NCBI GenBank assembly: GCA_003574685.1
Contig: QOCQ01000011.1
Coordinates: 99,234-163,233 of the forward strand
Length of the DNA: 64,000 nucleotides
Source of the DNA: Rhodospirillaceae bacterium SYSU D60007
Lineage (GTDB): Bacteria; Pseudomonadota; Alphaproteobacteria; Reyranellales; Reyranellaceae
Direction of reading: 5' to 3'
A program made the position numbers and the translations under genes. The notes beneath the pieces were generated by a model, which saw only the letters and a list, made by a program, of their open reading frames with translations, did no database searches and was not told the DNA's origin. This document shows positions 8,179 through 17,551 of the stretch, piece after piece (the first letter of the stretch is position 1; the number at the start of each line of letters is the position of its first letter).

Positions 8179-9313
8179 TCAGGCCGTAGAACTTGCCGGC
8201 GTTCTCGCAGGTGATCTTGCGGGTGATGTCGGACGGCAGATGGCCGAACTGGTCCGCGATATACTTGTCGGATTGCGGCCAGACGCCGTCGCCGTGCGGG
8301 TAGTCCGAGCCCCACATCAGCGTTTCGGCTCCCATGTCCTCGATCAGCTTGGTGCCGATCCGGTCGAACTGGAAGGTGGCCTTGCACTGCCGCCGCCAGT
8401 AGTCGCTGGGCTTCATCTTCAGGCCGAGATCCATGAACCGGTCTTCCCATTCGTAGTCCATGCGATCGAGCGCATAGGGAATCCAGCCGCAGCCGCTCTC
8501 GCCGAAGGCGATGCGAATGTTGGGATAACGTTCCAGCACGTTGGCGCCGATGATCGCCGCCAGGATGTTGACCAGATTCATCTGGAATCCTGAGACGACG
8601 GTGAAGAACACCGAACGCCCGACCTTGCCGCCGTGCTTCATGATGGTATCCGGCGGCACGTTCGGGAAGGTATGGAAGTGCAGCGGCAACTGCACCTCGT
8701 TGACCGCCTCCCATAGCGGATCCCACATCGGGTGCCACATCGGCTCCATGTCCCAGGAGCAGGAGAGCTCGAGGCCCCGCAGGCCCATCTTCGCCACCCG
8801 GCGGACTTCCTTCACCGCCGCATCGATGTCGCCATAGGGCAGGCAGGCGAGACCGATATGCCGGTCGGGATAAGGCCGGCAGAATTCCTTCAGCCAGTCG
8901 TTGTAGATGCGCAGCATCTCATTGGCTGCTTCGGTGTCGTTCAGCCGGCCGGCGGCACCGAGGATGCCGTAGATCACCTCGGCATCGACGCCGTCGCGGT
9001 CGAGATCCTTGATGCGCAGGTGCGGATCGGAGACGCGCCGGATGCCCTTGCTGCCGTCCTCGTACAGGCCGGTTTCCGCCATGACATCGACGCGATGGTG
9101 CTTGCCGGGAATGTATTTCTGCCCGGCGGGCCCGACTCCGTTGACGTAGCCGAAGCTGGCGCCGTTCTTCGCCACCCAGCGCAGACCGTCCGGCCCCTCT
9201 TCGACATAGGGCATGCGATCCTTCAGCGCGCGCGGTGCCTGCGACGTGAAGAGGTCGGGCGGCATCCACGGCAAGTCGAGGTGGCAGTCGGCGGAAATAC
9301 GCTTGTACTGCAT
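8171..9313 (-). CDS. Amidohydrolase-2 family metal-dependent hydrolase/decarboxylase
   Basis: A 380-residue TIM-barrel protein starting MQYKRISADCHLDLPW. SADCHLD corresponds to the first metal site (D/E-x-H), LHFHTFPN to the barrel-core His, AFGESGCGWIPY to the fourth-strand acid, and LMWGSDYPHGDG to the final metal-binding Asp. This is the ACMSD/gamma-resorcylate decarboxylase clan, often annotated amidohydrolase_2. It may decarboxylate or hydrolyse an aromatic-derived acid. The start at 9313 is preferred over upstream alternatives because homologous frames begin at this point and GGGAGCG precedes it. It is transcribed alone. About 250 bases upstream hold no gene. Confidence 0.87.
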   Translation of the reverse strand: MQYKRISADCHLDLPWMPPDLFTSQAPRALKDRMPYVEEGPDGLRWVAKNGASFGYVNGVGPAGQKYIPGKHHRVDVMAETGLYEDGSKGIRRVSDPHLRIKDLDRDGVDAEVIYGILGAAGRLNDTEAANEMLRIYNDWLKEFCRPYPDRHIGLACLPYGDIDAAVKEVRRVAKMGLRGLELSCSWDMEPMWHPMWDPLWEAVNEVQLPLHFHTFPNVPPDTIMKHGGKVGRSVFFTVVSGFQMNLVNILAAIIGANVLERYPNIRIAFGESGCGWIPYALDRMDYEWEDRFMDLGLKMKPSDYWRRQCKATFQFDRIGTKLIEDMGAETLMWGSDYPHGDGVWPQSDKYIADQFGHLPSDITRKITCENAGKFYGLIN

Positions 9314-9567
9314 GGCGTTCGCTCCCGTGATCCTGCGCCATGAGTATGGCGGCGGCATCGGCTTGCGGACAACGGCCAGCGCCACCGGAACCGGCAGCAA
9401 ATTCCGCATGGCAGCCCTAGCGGAGACGCTGATGTTGCGGCCGGGAACTGGCGCCCGAGGCGGCTCTGCGCGACGATGGCGGCAGGTGGGTCGCCGCGGC
9501 GGAACGCCCGTGCGGCCGGCGGCGTTGACCGCTTCGGCCGTCATCGGCGCCGTGCAGAGGAGGAGGC

Positions 9568-10335
9568 ATGCCAGGCCGCGCTGCTGAGGCGCCAAACGTC
9601 CATGCCAGGCGCAGGCGCTGGCCCTGGATCGGTGGTCTGGTCCTGCTCGGGCTTGTCGTGGGCGTGCTGGCCGTGGCCGGCTGGCTGGCGCCGGTCGGCG
9701 CGTGGATCGCGGCCTTCCGCGGCTGGATCGATGGGTTCGGCGCTTGGGGCGCTGCTGTCTTCGCGCTGGTCTATGTCATCGCCACGCTGGCGATGGCGCC
9801 CTGCGCGCCGCTGGCTCTCGTTGCCGGCCTGGCATGGGGATTGTGGGCGCTGCCGCTGGTGCTGGCGGCGGCGCTGGCCGGCGCCTCGCTGGCGTTCGAG
9901 ATCGCCCGCCGCCTCGCGCAGGACCGGGTGCTTGGCTGGGCCTGCGAGCGGCCGCGCGGCGCCGTCGTCGTTGATGCGGTGAACGAGCAGGGCTGGAAGA
10001 TCGTGCTGCTGCTGCGCCTCAGCCCGGTCATCCCGTTCAACGTCCAGAACTACCTGTTCGGCGTGAGCGGAATCGGCTTCATCCCCTACTTCGCGGCGAC
10101 CGCCCTGGGCATCCTGCCCGGCGCCGTGCTGTTCATTTCCCTTGGCGCGCTGGGCCACGATCTGGAGGGTGCCGGAAGCCGCCTGCTGAACTGGATCCTG
10201 TTCGGAGTCGGGCTGCTGGCCACGGTGCTCGTGGCCGTACTGGTGACGCGCAAGGTGCTGATCAAGCTGCGCGATCTGGAGGCCGCGCGCGGCGGCGATT
10301 CCGTCAGGCCCAGACTCGCTGATACAGCTCGATGA
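9568..10335 (+). CDS. TVP38/TMEM64 (VTT domain) membrane protein
   Basis: A 255-residue inner-membrane protein with about five to six hydrophobic segments. APCAPLALVAGLAWG and the RLSPVIPFNVQNYLFGVSGI block are the VTT/SNARE-associated signature; the R-x-x-P-x-x-P-x-x-x-x-N re-entrant motif is complete. Relatives of DedA are linked to lipid scrambling and membrane homeostasis. AGGAGGAGG lies just before the ATG. The last 32 bases overlap the 3' end of the convergent iron alcohol dehydrogenase gene. Confidence 0.9.
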   Translation: MPGRAAEAPNVHARRRRWPWIGGLVLLGLVVGVLAVAGWLAPVGAWIAAFRGWIDGFGAWGAAVFALVYVIATLAMAPCAPLALVAGLAWGLWALPLVLAAALAGASLAFEIARRLAQDRVLGWACERPRGAVVVDAVNEQGWKIVLLLRLSPVIPFNVQNYLFGVSGIGFIPYFAATALGILPGAVLFISLGALGHDLEGAGSRLLNWILFGVGLLATVLVAVLVTRKVLIKLRDLEAARGGDSVRPRLADTAR

Positions 10336-11467
10336 TCTCGTCCTTCGTGGGCACGCGCGGGTTGTTGCCGGGAGAGCCGGAGGCCAGCGCCTGCTCGGCC
10401 ATGGTCGGCATCAGGCTGACGTACTTCGCTTCATCGATGCCATAGCCCTTGGGCGTCGGCACCTTCAGGTCGGCATTGAGCTGGCGCAGCGCGTCCAGCA
10501 GCATCGCCACCGCTGTCTGGTCGGAAACGTCATCGCCGGCGATGCCCATGGTGCGGGCGCAATCGGCATAGCGGCCGAGCGCGGCGCCGGCCGAGAACGC
10601 CGTCACCGCCGGCAGCAGCATGGCGTTGGAGAGCCCGTGCGGCACGTGGAAGAACGCACCGATGGGGCGGCTCATGCCATGCACCAGCGCCACCGAGGAG
10701 TTGGAGAACGCCATCCCCGCCTGGGTCGCGCCCAGCATCATGGCCTCGCGCGCGGCACGGTTCTGCGGCTCGGCGCAGACGGTGCGGATGTTGCGCCAGA
10801 TCAGCGCCATGGCCGAACGCGCGAGGCTGTCGGCGTGCGGACTGGCGCGCTTGCTGACATAGGCCTCGATGGCGTGCGTCAGGGAGTCGATCCCGGTATC
10901 GGCTGTCAGGCGGTAGGGCTTGGTGAGCGTCAGCTCGTAGTCGCAGATCGCCGCCGCCGGCAGGCACGGCACGCCCGCGATCAGCATCTTCTCATCCGTC
11001 GCGGTATCGGTGATCACGGTGAAGCGCGTCACTTCCGAGCCCGTACCGGCTGTGGTCGGGATCGCCACCAGCGGTACGCCCTGCTTCGGAATCGGATTGG
11101 GCACCTTGTACTGACGCATCTGCCCACCATTGGCCGCCAGCACGCTCATCGCCTTGGCGGTGTCGATCGGCGAACCGCCGCCGAATGCCACCAGGCTGTC
11201 GTAATCGCCGGCCTTGAGCTTCGCCACCCCGGCTTCGACCACGTCAGTCGTCGGGTCCTCGACCGTATCCGAAAATACGTCGAACGCGATGCCGGCCTTC
11301 GTCAGGACATCCGTCGCGGCGGCCAGCTTGCCGCTGGACACCATGAACTTGTCGGTGACCACCAGCGACCGGGTACCGCCAACCTGCCTCAGCACGTCGG
11401 CGACCTGGGCAACCGCCCCGCCGCCGATCACGACCATGCGGGGCGTGAGAATCGTGGCGATAGCCAT
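10304..11467 (-). CDS. Iron-containing alcohol dehydrogenase
   Basis: A 387-residue group III NAD(P)-dependent alcohol dehydrogenase. GGGSPID (96-102) is the nucleotide-binding turn, and IPTTAGTGSEVT the second conserved block. Predicted metal ligands are D194, H198, H263 and H277, in GIDSLTH, VHGMSRP and HVPHG. The start at 11467 is supported by GGGAGGAA eight bases upstream. It follows mmsA on the same strand with 42 bases between, so the two are probably one unit that interconverts a hydroxy acid or alcohol and a semialdehyde. The exact alcohol is unknown. Confidence 0.92.
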   Translation of the reverse strand: MAIATILTPRMVVIGGGAVAQVADVLRQVGGTRSLVVTDKFMVSSGKLAAATDVLTKAGIAFDVFSDTVEDPTTDVVEAGVAKLKAGDYDSLVAFGGGSPIDTAKAMSVLAANGGQMRQYKVPNPIPKQGVPLVAIPTTAGTGSEVTRFTVITDTATDEKMLIAGVPCLPAAAICDYELTLTKPYRLTADTGIDSLTHAIEAYVSKRASPHADSLARSAMALIWRNIRTVCAEPQNRAAREAMMLGATQAGMAFSNSSVALVHGMSRPIGAFFHVPHGLSNAMLLPAVTAFSAGAALGRYADCARTMGIAGDDVSDQTAVAMLLDALRQLNADLKVPTPKGYGIDEAKYVSLMPTMAEQALASGSPGNNPRVPTKDEIIELYQRVWA

Positions 11468-11509
11468 GGCATTCCTCCCCGGCAATTACTTCGCGCCGCG
11501 CGGAACCGG

Positions 11510-13006
11510 TCAGTGCCGGGCCTTGAAGTGGAACTCGGCGCCGGCGCGGATGCCGGTGGGCCAGCGCGCCGTCACGGTCTTCAGCTTGGTGTAGAAGCGC
11601 ACGCCTTCCATGCCGTAGATGCCATGGTCGCCGAAGATCGAGGCCTTCCAGCCGCCGAACGAATGGTAGGCAACCGGCACCGGGATGGGCACGTTCACGC
11701 CGATCATGCCGATCTTCACGCCGTTGGCGAAAGCGCGTGCCGAGTCGCCGTCGCGGGTAAAGATGGCCGTGCCGTTGCCATAGGCGTGATCGTTGACCAT
11801 CTGCAGCGCATCGTCAAAGCCCTTGGCCCGTACCACCGACAGCACCGGTCCAAAGATCTCGTCCTTGTAGATCTGCATGTCGGTCTTGACATGGTCGAAC
11901 AGGCAGCCGCCCATGAAGTTGCCGTTCTCGTATCCCTGCAGCTTCAGCTCACGGCCGTCGACCACCAGGCTGGCGCCTTCCTTGACGCCAAGATCGACAT
12001 AGCCCTTCACCTTCTCCAGGTGCTGACGTGTCACCAGCGGCCCCATTTCCGATTGCGGATCGAGGCCCGGTCCGACCTTCAGCTTCTGCACGCGCGGCGC
12101 CAGCCGCTTGACCAGCTCGTCACCCACGTCGCCCACCGCGACGGCGACGGAGATGGCCATGCAGCGTTCGCCGGCAGCACCGTAACCGGCGCCGATCAAC
12201 GCGTCTGTCGCCTGGTCGAGGTCGGCGTCGGGCATCACAACCATGTGGTTCTTGGCGCCGCACAGTGCCTGGACGCGCTTATCGTGCTGCGTGCCGGTGT
12301 GATAGACGTAACGGCCGATCGCGGTCGATCCGACGAAGCTGATTGCCGGCACGTCCGGATGCCGCAGCAACGCATCGACAGCCTCCTTGTCGCCATTGAT
12401 CGTCTGGAAGATGCCGGCCGGCACGCCCGCTTCGGCGAACAGCTCGCTCAGCAGCATCGGCGCGCTGGGATCCTTCTCCGACGGCTTGAGGATGAAGGCA
12501 TTGCCGCAGGCCACCGCCATGGCGCCCATCCAGCACGGGATCATGATCGGGAAGTTGAACGGCGTGATGCCGGCCACAACGCCCATCGGCTGGCGCATCG
12601 ACCAGCTATCCATTTCCGTAGCGATCTGCTCGGTGAAGTCGCCGCGCAGGTGATGCGCAATGCCGCAGGCGAACTCGACGACCTCGAGCCCGCGGCCAAC
12701 TTCGCCCTTGGCATCATCGAAGGTCTTGCCGTGCTCCAGCGTCAGCAGGCGCGCCAGATCATCGATCCGCTTCTCGATCAGGTCCTTGAGCTTGAACATC
12801 ACACGCGCGCGCCGCAGCGGCGGCATGCTGCCCCAGGCTAGCTGAGCCGCTTTGGCGGTCTGCACGGCCGCATCGACTTCGGCCGTGCTGGCGAACGCCA
12901 CTTCTGCCGTCTTCTCGCCGGTAGCCGGGTTGAACACGTCACTGAAGCGGCCACTGGTGCCGGCGGTCTTCTTGCCGTTGATGAAATGTCCGATCTGGCT
13001 GGCCAT
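11510..13006 (-). CDS. mmsA: CoA-acylating methylmalonate-semialdehyde dehydrogenase
   Basis: A 498-residue aldehyde dehydrogenase starting MASQIGHFINGKK, with GGAGGGAAAG just before the ATG. It converts methylmalonate or malonate semialdehyde to propionyl- or acetyl-CoA with NAD and CoA, in valine, beta-alanine and inositol breakdown. ITPFNFP (147-153), KPSEKDP and FVGSTAIG are the cofactor-site blocks. The catalytic Cys is C282 in AAGERCMAIS. The usual general-base Glu region is replaced by LCGAKNH (248-254), a hallmark of MmsA that separates it from ordinary aldehyde dehydrogenases. The neighbouring iron alcohol dehydrogenase may feed it a semialdehyde, which is an inference from position. 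Confidence 0.93.
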   Translation of the reverse strand: MASQIGHFINGKKTAGTSGRFSDVFNPATGEKTAEVAFASTAEVDAAVQTAKAAQLAWGSMPPLRRARVMFKLKDLIEKRIDDLARLLTLEHGKTFDDAKGEVGRGLEVVEFACGIAHHLRGDFTEQIATEMDSWSMRQPMGVVAGITPFNFPIMIPCWMGAMAVACGNAFILKPSEKDPSAPMLLSELFAEAGVPAGIFQTINGDKEAVDALLRHPDVPAISFVGSTAIGRYVYHTGTQHDKRVQALCGAKNHMVVMPDADLDQATDALIGAGYGAAGERCMAISVAVAVGDVGDELVKRLAPRVQKLKVGPGLDPQSEMGPLVTRQHLEKVKGYVDLGVKEGASLVVDGRELKLQGYENGNFMGGCLFDHVKTDMQIYKDEIFGPVLSVVRAKGFDDALQMVNDHAYGNGTAIFTRDGDSARAFANGVKIGMIGVNVPIPVPVAYHSFGGWKASIFGDHGIYGMEGVRFYTKLKTVTARWPTGIRAGAEFHFKARH

Positions 13007-13185
13007 CTTTCCCTCCGCAGCACGCGAGCCCGCGGCCTGAGCCGCCGAATTGGGCCGGAACCTAGCAGCGGCAACCGGTCGGGGGAAGCCGTCCAAAGGA
13101 CGCATTCCGTGCCGCAATCCCGCTCGTCTCGACTTACAGGGAAGCGCATGATTAGGTTGGCCCGGGAAGGTACTGCCAAGCCGAC

Positions 13186-14568
13186 ATGCTCACCGATTCA
13201 CAGGGGCTGCCCGTCGCCAATGCCGATGCGGCCGCAATCCGGGCGCTGGACCACGTGCTGGTGCAGTGGCTGACCTACGGCAAGGACTTTGCGCCCTTCA
13301 TCTCAGCGGTCGAGGGCTCACCCGGCGTGCCCCTGCTGCAGATGCAGATGGCAGTACTAAACATCACCATGGACGAACCGCTTTCGCACCGCGCGGCAGG
13401 CCAACAGATCGCGCTCGCGGCAGCGCGCAAGGGTGACATGACCGAGCGCGAGCAGTGGTGGCTGCGCGGGGTTTCAGCATGGCATGAGGGCGCCCTCGAC
13501 ACGGCGACCGGGAGTTTCCATCAAATAGCCAGGCGATGGCCGCGCGATGTGTTCGCCGCCAAACTTGGCCAGCTTCTCTGTTTCAACCAGGGTGACGCCG
13601 AGGGCATGTTGCGCATCGCCAATGCGACCATGCCAGCCAACCATGATGTGGGTTTCGTGCATGGCATGCGGGCCTTCGCGCTGGAGGAGCTGAACCAACT
13701 CGACGAGGCCGAGGACGAAGCCAGGCGCGCGGTGGCGATGAACCGCAACGATCCCTGGGCGCATCACGCCGCTGCGCACGTGATGGATAAGCAAGGCCGT
13801 CTGGAGGATGGCATCGCCTGGATGGAAGGCCTGGCCGATACGTGGCAGAGTTGCAGCTCGTTCATGTACACCCACAACTGGTGGCACACGGCGCTGTTCT
13901 ACATCGACAGCGAACGCACCGGACGTGCCCTGAAGCTCTACGATCAGCGCGTCTGGGGCGTGTGGAAGGAATTCTGCCAGGACCAGATCAATGCCGTTTC
14001 GCTGCTGGCCCGGCTGGAGCTGCGTGGCGTCGATGTCGGCGAGCGCTGGCGCGATCTTGCAACGTACCTGCTGCCGCGCCTGCACGAGCACTTCTCGCCC
14101 TTTCTTGACCTGCACTATCTCTACGGACTGGCGCGTGCCGGTGAGAGCGCCGCGGTGACGGAGATGCTGGCCAGCCTTGAGGACCGCGCCGGCAGCGCCC
14201 GGCCTTTCGAGCGCACGGCATGGGCCGATGTTGCGGTTCCTACGGCGCACGGCCTTGCCGCTCATGCGCGCGGCGACTGGGTTGCTGCCGCGCGGCTGCT
14301 GGGCGAGGGATTGCCGCATCTGCAGGCAATCGGCGGCAGCCATGCGCAACGCGCCCTGTTCGGCGCATTGTGGCTGGATGCACTGATCCGGGCCGAATGG
14401 AACGACCGCGCCCTGGCAGAGCTGCTCGCGAACGACCGCGCACGCGGCAACATCGCCCACACGAAACGCGATCTGGCTACGATCTACGAACGGCTGGGCC
14501 GGGCAGAGGATGCACTCAGCGCCCGCCAGCAGGCCGAGCGGCTGACACACCGCTACCGCGCCGCATGA
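13186..14568 (+). CDS. TTC38-family TPR-like protein
   Basis: A 460-residue helical protein without signal peptide or catalytic motif. It resembles the tetratricopeptide repeat protein 38 family: AVAMNRNDPWAHHAAAHVM, KQGRLEDGIAWM and THNWWHTALFYID are the conserved blocks around residues 180-245. A further TPR-like pair lies near the C-terminus (TKRDLATIYERLGRAEDAL). The function of the family is unknown. It stands 19 bases upstream of two amidase genes on the same strand, so it is probably cotranscribed with them. Confidence 0.85.
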   Translation: MLTDSQGLPVANADAAAIRALDHVLVQWLTYGKDFAPFISAVEGSPGVPLLQMQMAVLNITMDEPLSHRAAGQQIALAAARKGDMTEREQWWLRGVSAWHEGALDTATGSFHQIARRWPRDVFAAKLGQLLCFNQGDAEGMLRIANATMPANHDVGFVHGMRAFALEELNQLDEAEDEARRAVAMNRNDPWAHHAAAHVMDKQGRLEDGIAWMEGLADTWQSCSSFMYTHNWWHTALFYIDSERTGRALKLYDQRVWGVWKEFCQDQINAVSLLARLELRGVDVGERWRDLATYLLPRLHEHFSPFLDLHYLYGLARAGESAAVTEMLASLEDRAGSARPFERTAWADVAVPTAHGLAAHARGDWVAAARLLGEGLPHLQAIGGSHAQRALFGALWLDALIRAEWNDRALAELLANDRARGNIAHTKRDLATIYERLGRAEDALSARQQAERLTHRYRAA

Positions 14569-14587
14569 AAATTGCAAGGAGACACTA

Positions 14588-15994
14588 GTGAAATCCGACC
14601 TGACCGAGGCTACGGCCGCCGATCTGTCATCGTTGTATCGCAAGGGCCGCGCCTCGCCGGTCGAAGCCTTGAAGGCGATCCTCGCGCGCGCCGAACGAAT
14701 CAACCCGAGGCTCAACGCACTTTGCCTGATCGACTCCGAACGTGCTTTGAAGGATGCAGCGGCTTCGGAGAAGCGCTGGAAGAAGGCCGAGCCGCTGTCG
14801 CCGATCGACGGCGTGCCGGTTTCGGTCAAGGAACTGGTGCGCGTGAAGGGCTGGCCCACCCTGATGGGCTCGAAGGCCGTCGATCCGCACCAGCCGTGGG
14901 ACGAGGACGCGCCCTCGGTGCAGCGGCTGCGCGAGGCGGGCGCCGTCATTTTCGCGCAGACGACGTCACCGGAGTTCGGCCACAAGGGCATCACGGAGAG
15001 CCCGTTGCGCGGCATCTCGCGCAACCCGTGGAATCTTGAGAAGACGCCCGGCGGCTCTTCCGGCGGTGCCGCCGCGGCCGTCGCCGCGGGCCTCGGGCCG
15101 CTGGCCATCGGCACCGATGGCGGCGGCTCGATCCGGCTGCCCGCCGCGATCTGCGGCATCGTCGGTCACAAGGCCACGTTCGGGCGGGTTGCGGCCTGGC
15201 CGCCCAGTCTCAACGGCGATCTCGCCAATACCGGGCCTATGACGCGCACGGTTGAGGATTGCGCCCTGATGATGAGCGTGATCGCCAGGCCCGATGTGCG
15301 CGATCCCCATTCGCTGCCTGCCGATGACGTGAACTACGCGAAGAAGCTCGACGGCAAGCTCAGGAAACCCAGGATCGGTCTTGTCCTGAAATTCGGCGAC
15401 CACACGCTGGACCCCGAAGTGGGTGCGCTGGTTGCGAAGGCGGCACGCACCTTCGAGAAGCTGGGCTGCGTCGTGGAAGAGACCAGGCCCGATCTCGACA
15501 GCGTTGATGGCCGCAAGGTTTTCGGCATTCACTGGCTGTGCTTTGCGCAGCGGGTGCTGCAGATGTTTCCGCCCGAGAAGCACCAGTTGCTGGATTCGAC
15601 CCTGCTGGGCATGGCGCGCGATGGCGCGAAGTACAGCTCGGCCGATCTGGTGGCAGCCATGGCCGACCGCCGTACGCTGTCGATCGGCTGGAACCGGTTC
15701 TTCGACACCTACGACTTGCTGCTGTGCCCGACGCTGGCCGTAGCGGCCTTCGACACGGGCAAGATGGCGCCCGACCTCGCCGACGGCACGCCGAACATGC
15801 AGTGGTCGCCCTACACGCATCACTTCAATCTCTCGCGGCACCCCTCGCTCAGCGTTCCCTGCGGGCTCACCAGGGCGGGGCTGCCGGTCGGGCTGATGAT
15901 CACGGCCGCGCACTACCGCGATGCGCTGGTGCTGCGCGCCGCCCATCACTATCAGCAGGCGGCACCGCTGCGGATGCCGGCCTTGCCGGCCTGA
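14588..15994 (+). CDS. Amidase-signature family enzyme (first of tandem pair)
   Basis: A 468-residue amidase. The Ser-cisSer-Lys triad is complete: K81 in VSVKELV, S157/S158 in TPGGSSGG, and nucleophile S181 in GTDGGGSIRLP. It begins with GTG at 14588, preceded by AAGGAGA. No signal peptide is seen, so it is cytoplasmic. It is followed after 22 bases by a paralogue whose first 185 residues align to it without gaps, pointing to tandem duplication. The amide hydrolysed is unknown; the family spans aryl amides, ureas, allophanate and lactam products. Confidence 0.93.
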   Translation: MKSDLTEATAADLSSLYRKGRASPVEALKAILARAERINPRLNALCLIDSERALKDAAASEKRWKKAEPLSPIDGVPVSVKELVRVKGWPTLMGSKAVDPHQPWDEDAPSVQRLREAGAVIFAQTTSPEFGHKGITESPLRGISRNPWNLEKTPGGSSGGAAAAVAAGLGPLAIGTDGGGSIRLPAAICGIVGHKATFGRVAAWPPSLNGDLANTGPMTRTVEDCALMMSVIARPDVRDPHSLPADDVNYAKKLDGKLRKPRIGLVLKFGDHTLDPEVGALVAKAARTFEKLGCVVEETRPDLDSVDGRKVFGIHWLCFAQRVLQMFPPEKHQLLDSTLLGMARDGAKYSSADLVAAMADRRTLSIGWNRFFDTYDLLLCPTLAVAAFDTGKMAPDLADGTPNMQWSPYTHHFNLSRHPSLSVPCGLTRAGLPVGLMITAAHYRDALVLRAAHHYQQAAPLRMPALPA

Positions 15995-16016
15995 CAACCA
16001 GGGAAACGGAAGAACG

Positions 16017-17435
16017 ATGGCTGCCGATCTCGCGATGATGCCGGCGTACCAGTTGGCGAAACTGTTCAAAAAGGGAAAGGCTTCGCCCGTCGAGGCCACA
16101 AGGGCCGCACTGGCGCGGATCGAACGCTTTCAGCCCGTGCTGAACTGCATGCAGCATATCGATGCCGATGGCGCGCTCAAGCAGGCCAGGGCGTCGGAGA
16201 AGCGCTGGCAGAAGGGCAAGCCGCTGGGACCGCTGGACGGCATCCCCACCACCATCAAGGATCTTGTCCAGACCCGCGGCATGCCCACGCGCATGGGAAG
16301 CGCCGCGACCGATGCCGACGGTCCGTGGCAAACCGATGCGCCCACGGCAGCGCGGCTGCGCGAGGCGGGCGCCGTGCTGCTAGGCAAGACGACGACGCCT
16401 GAATACGGCTGGAAAGGCGTCACCGACTCGAAGCTGTTCGGCATCACCCGCAATCCCTGGGACATCCACAAGACGCCGGGCGGCTCGTCCGGCGGCGGTA
16501 CGGCCGCGGAGGCTGTCGGCATCGGCAATCTCGCGCTGGGGACCGACGGCGCCGGCTCCGTGCGCATCCCGTGCAGCTTCACCGGGCTCTTCGGCCTGAA
16601 GCCCACTTTCGCGCGCGTGCCGCTTTATCCGCCCTCAAGCCAAGGCACGCTGTCCAATGCCGGGCCGATGACCCGCACCGTGCGCGACGCGGCCCTGATG
16701 ATGAACGTGATCGCCAGACCCGATCCGCGCGACTGGTACTCGATCCCCACGGATGACAAGGAGGATTATCTCAAGGGCCTCGACAAGGGCGTGAAGGGCA
16801 TGCGGATCGCGTGGTCACCCGATCTGGGGTTTGTCGAGAAACACCGCATCGATCCCAAGGTCGCGGCGGCCACCGCAGAAGCGATCGGCATCTTCAGGCA
16901 ACTCGGCGCCCGGGTCGAGGAAGCCAGTCCCCGGCTGGAGGGGCTCGACCCGCGCGACATCGAGAACATCCACTGGACCGGCAATTGCAGCGTGCTGGTG
17001 AAGGGCTTTGCGCCGGAAAAACAGGCGCTGATGGATCCCGGCCTGTTGCGCGCCGCCGAGCATGGCTCACGGCATTCGCTGGAGACGTTCATCCGCGCCG
17101 GCCACCAGCGCCAGCACCTGGGCGTCGCCTTCAACCTCTTCTTCCAGGACTACGACCTTCTGCTGACTCCGACCATGCCCATGCCGGCCTTCAACGTCGG
17201 CGAGCCCGCGGCCTGGGGTGGCGACGGCGTCGATATCGGCTGGACGCCTTTCACGCTCACGTTCAACCTCACGCGCCAGCCGGCGGCCACCATCCCCTGT
17301 GGTTTCACCAAGGCCGGCCTGCCCATCGGCTTGCAGATCGTCGGCCCCCACTATGCCGACTCCCGCGTCCTGCGCGCTGCCTTCGCCTTCGAAGAGGCCA
17401 TGCCGATCAAGCCCCCACCGATGGCCGACAACTGA
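16017..17435 (+). CDS. Amidase-signature family enzyme (second of tandem pair)
   Basis: A 472-residue amidase with triad K81 (TTIKDLV), S157/S158 (TPGGSSGGG) and S181 (GTDGAGSVRIP), at the same residue numbers as its upstream neighbour. It starts at 16017 after GGAAGAACG; the frame is open further upstream, but that part lies inside the first amidase. Differences cluster between residues 230 and 400, the part that shapes the substrate pocket in this family, so the two copies may accept different amides. The TTC38-like protein, this enzyme and its twin form a likely operon. Confidence 0.93.
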   Translation: MAADLAMMPAYQLAKLFKKGKASPVEATRAALARIERFQPVLNCMQHIDADGALKQARASEKRWQKGKPLGPLDGIPTTIKDLVQTRGMPTRMGSAATDADGPWQTDAPTAARLREAGAVLLGKTTTPEYGWKGVTDSKLFGITRNPWDIHKTPGGSSGGGTAAEAVGIGNLALGTDGAGSVRIPCSFTGLFGLKPTFARVPLYPPSSQGTLSNAGPMTRTVRDAALMMNVIARPDPRDWYSIPTDDKEDYLKGLDKGVKGMRIAWSPDLGFVEKHRIDPKVAAATAEAIGIFRQLGARVEEASPRLEGLDPRDIENIHWTGNCSVLVKGFAPEKQALMDPGLLRAAEHGSRHSLETFIRAGHQRQHLGVAFNLFFQDYDLLLTPTMPMPAFNVGEPAAWGGDGVDIGWTPFTLTFNLTRQPAATIPCGFTKAGLPIGLQIVGPHYADSRVLRAAFAFEEAMPIKPPPMADN

Positions 17436-17551
17436 AAAGCACTGGGCGCGGCGCCTCGCCCGCACGCGCCAGCGAAGCGAAGAGCGAACACGCTCGGCGC
17501 TGCGCGCCGATGCGGGCCGGGAGGCCCGCGGTCCCAGACGACAAAAAAAGG
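17436..17551. other. Convergent intergenic gap with short hairpin and A7/T7 tract
   Basis: GCGGGCC (17512-17518) pairs with GGCCCGC (17523-17529) around a four-base loop. Seven A bases at 17543-17549 read as T7 on the minus strand straight after the gluQ stop, preceded only by a weak GGCT/AGCC stem. It may end one or both transcripts but is not a textbook terminator. Confidence 0.3.

Noticed and set aside
10637..12841. A 734-residue plus-strand open frame
   Set aside because: It lies antisense to the iron alcohol dehydrogenase and mmsA genes, which have full catalytic motifs; its His/Arg-rich text is typical of the opposite strand of GC-rich coding DNA.
13474..15159. A 561-residue minus-strand open frame
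   Set aside because: It spans the TTC38-like gene and the first amidase on the other strand and has no recognisable domain.
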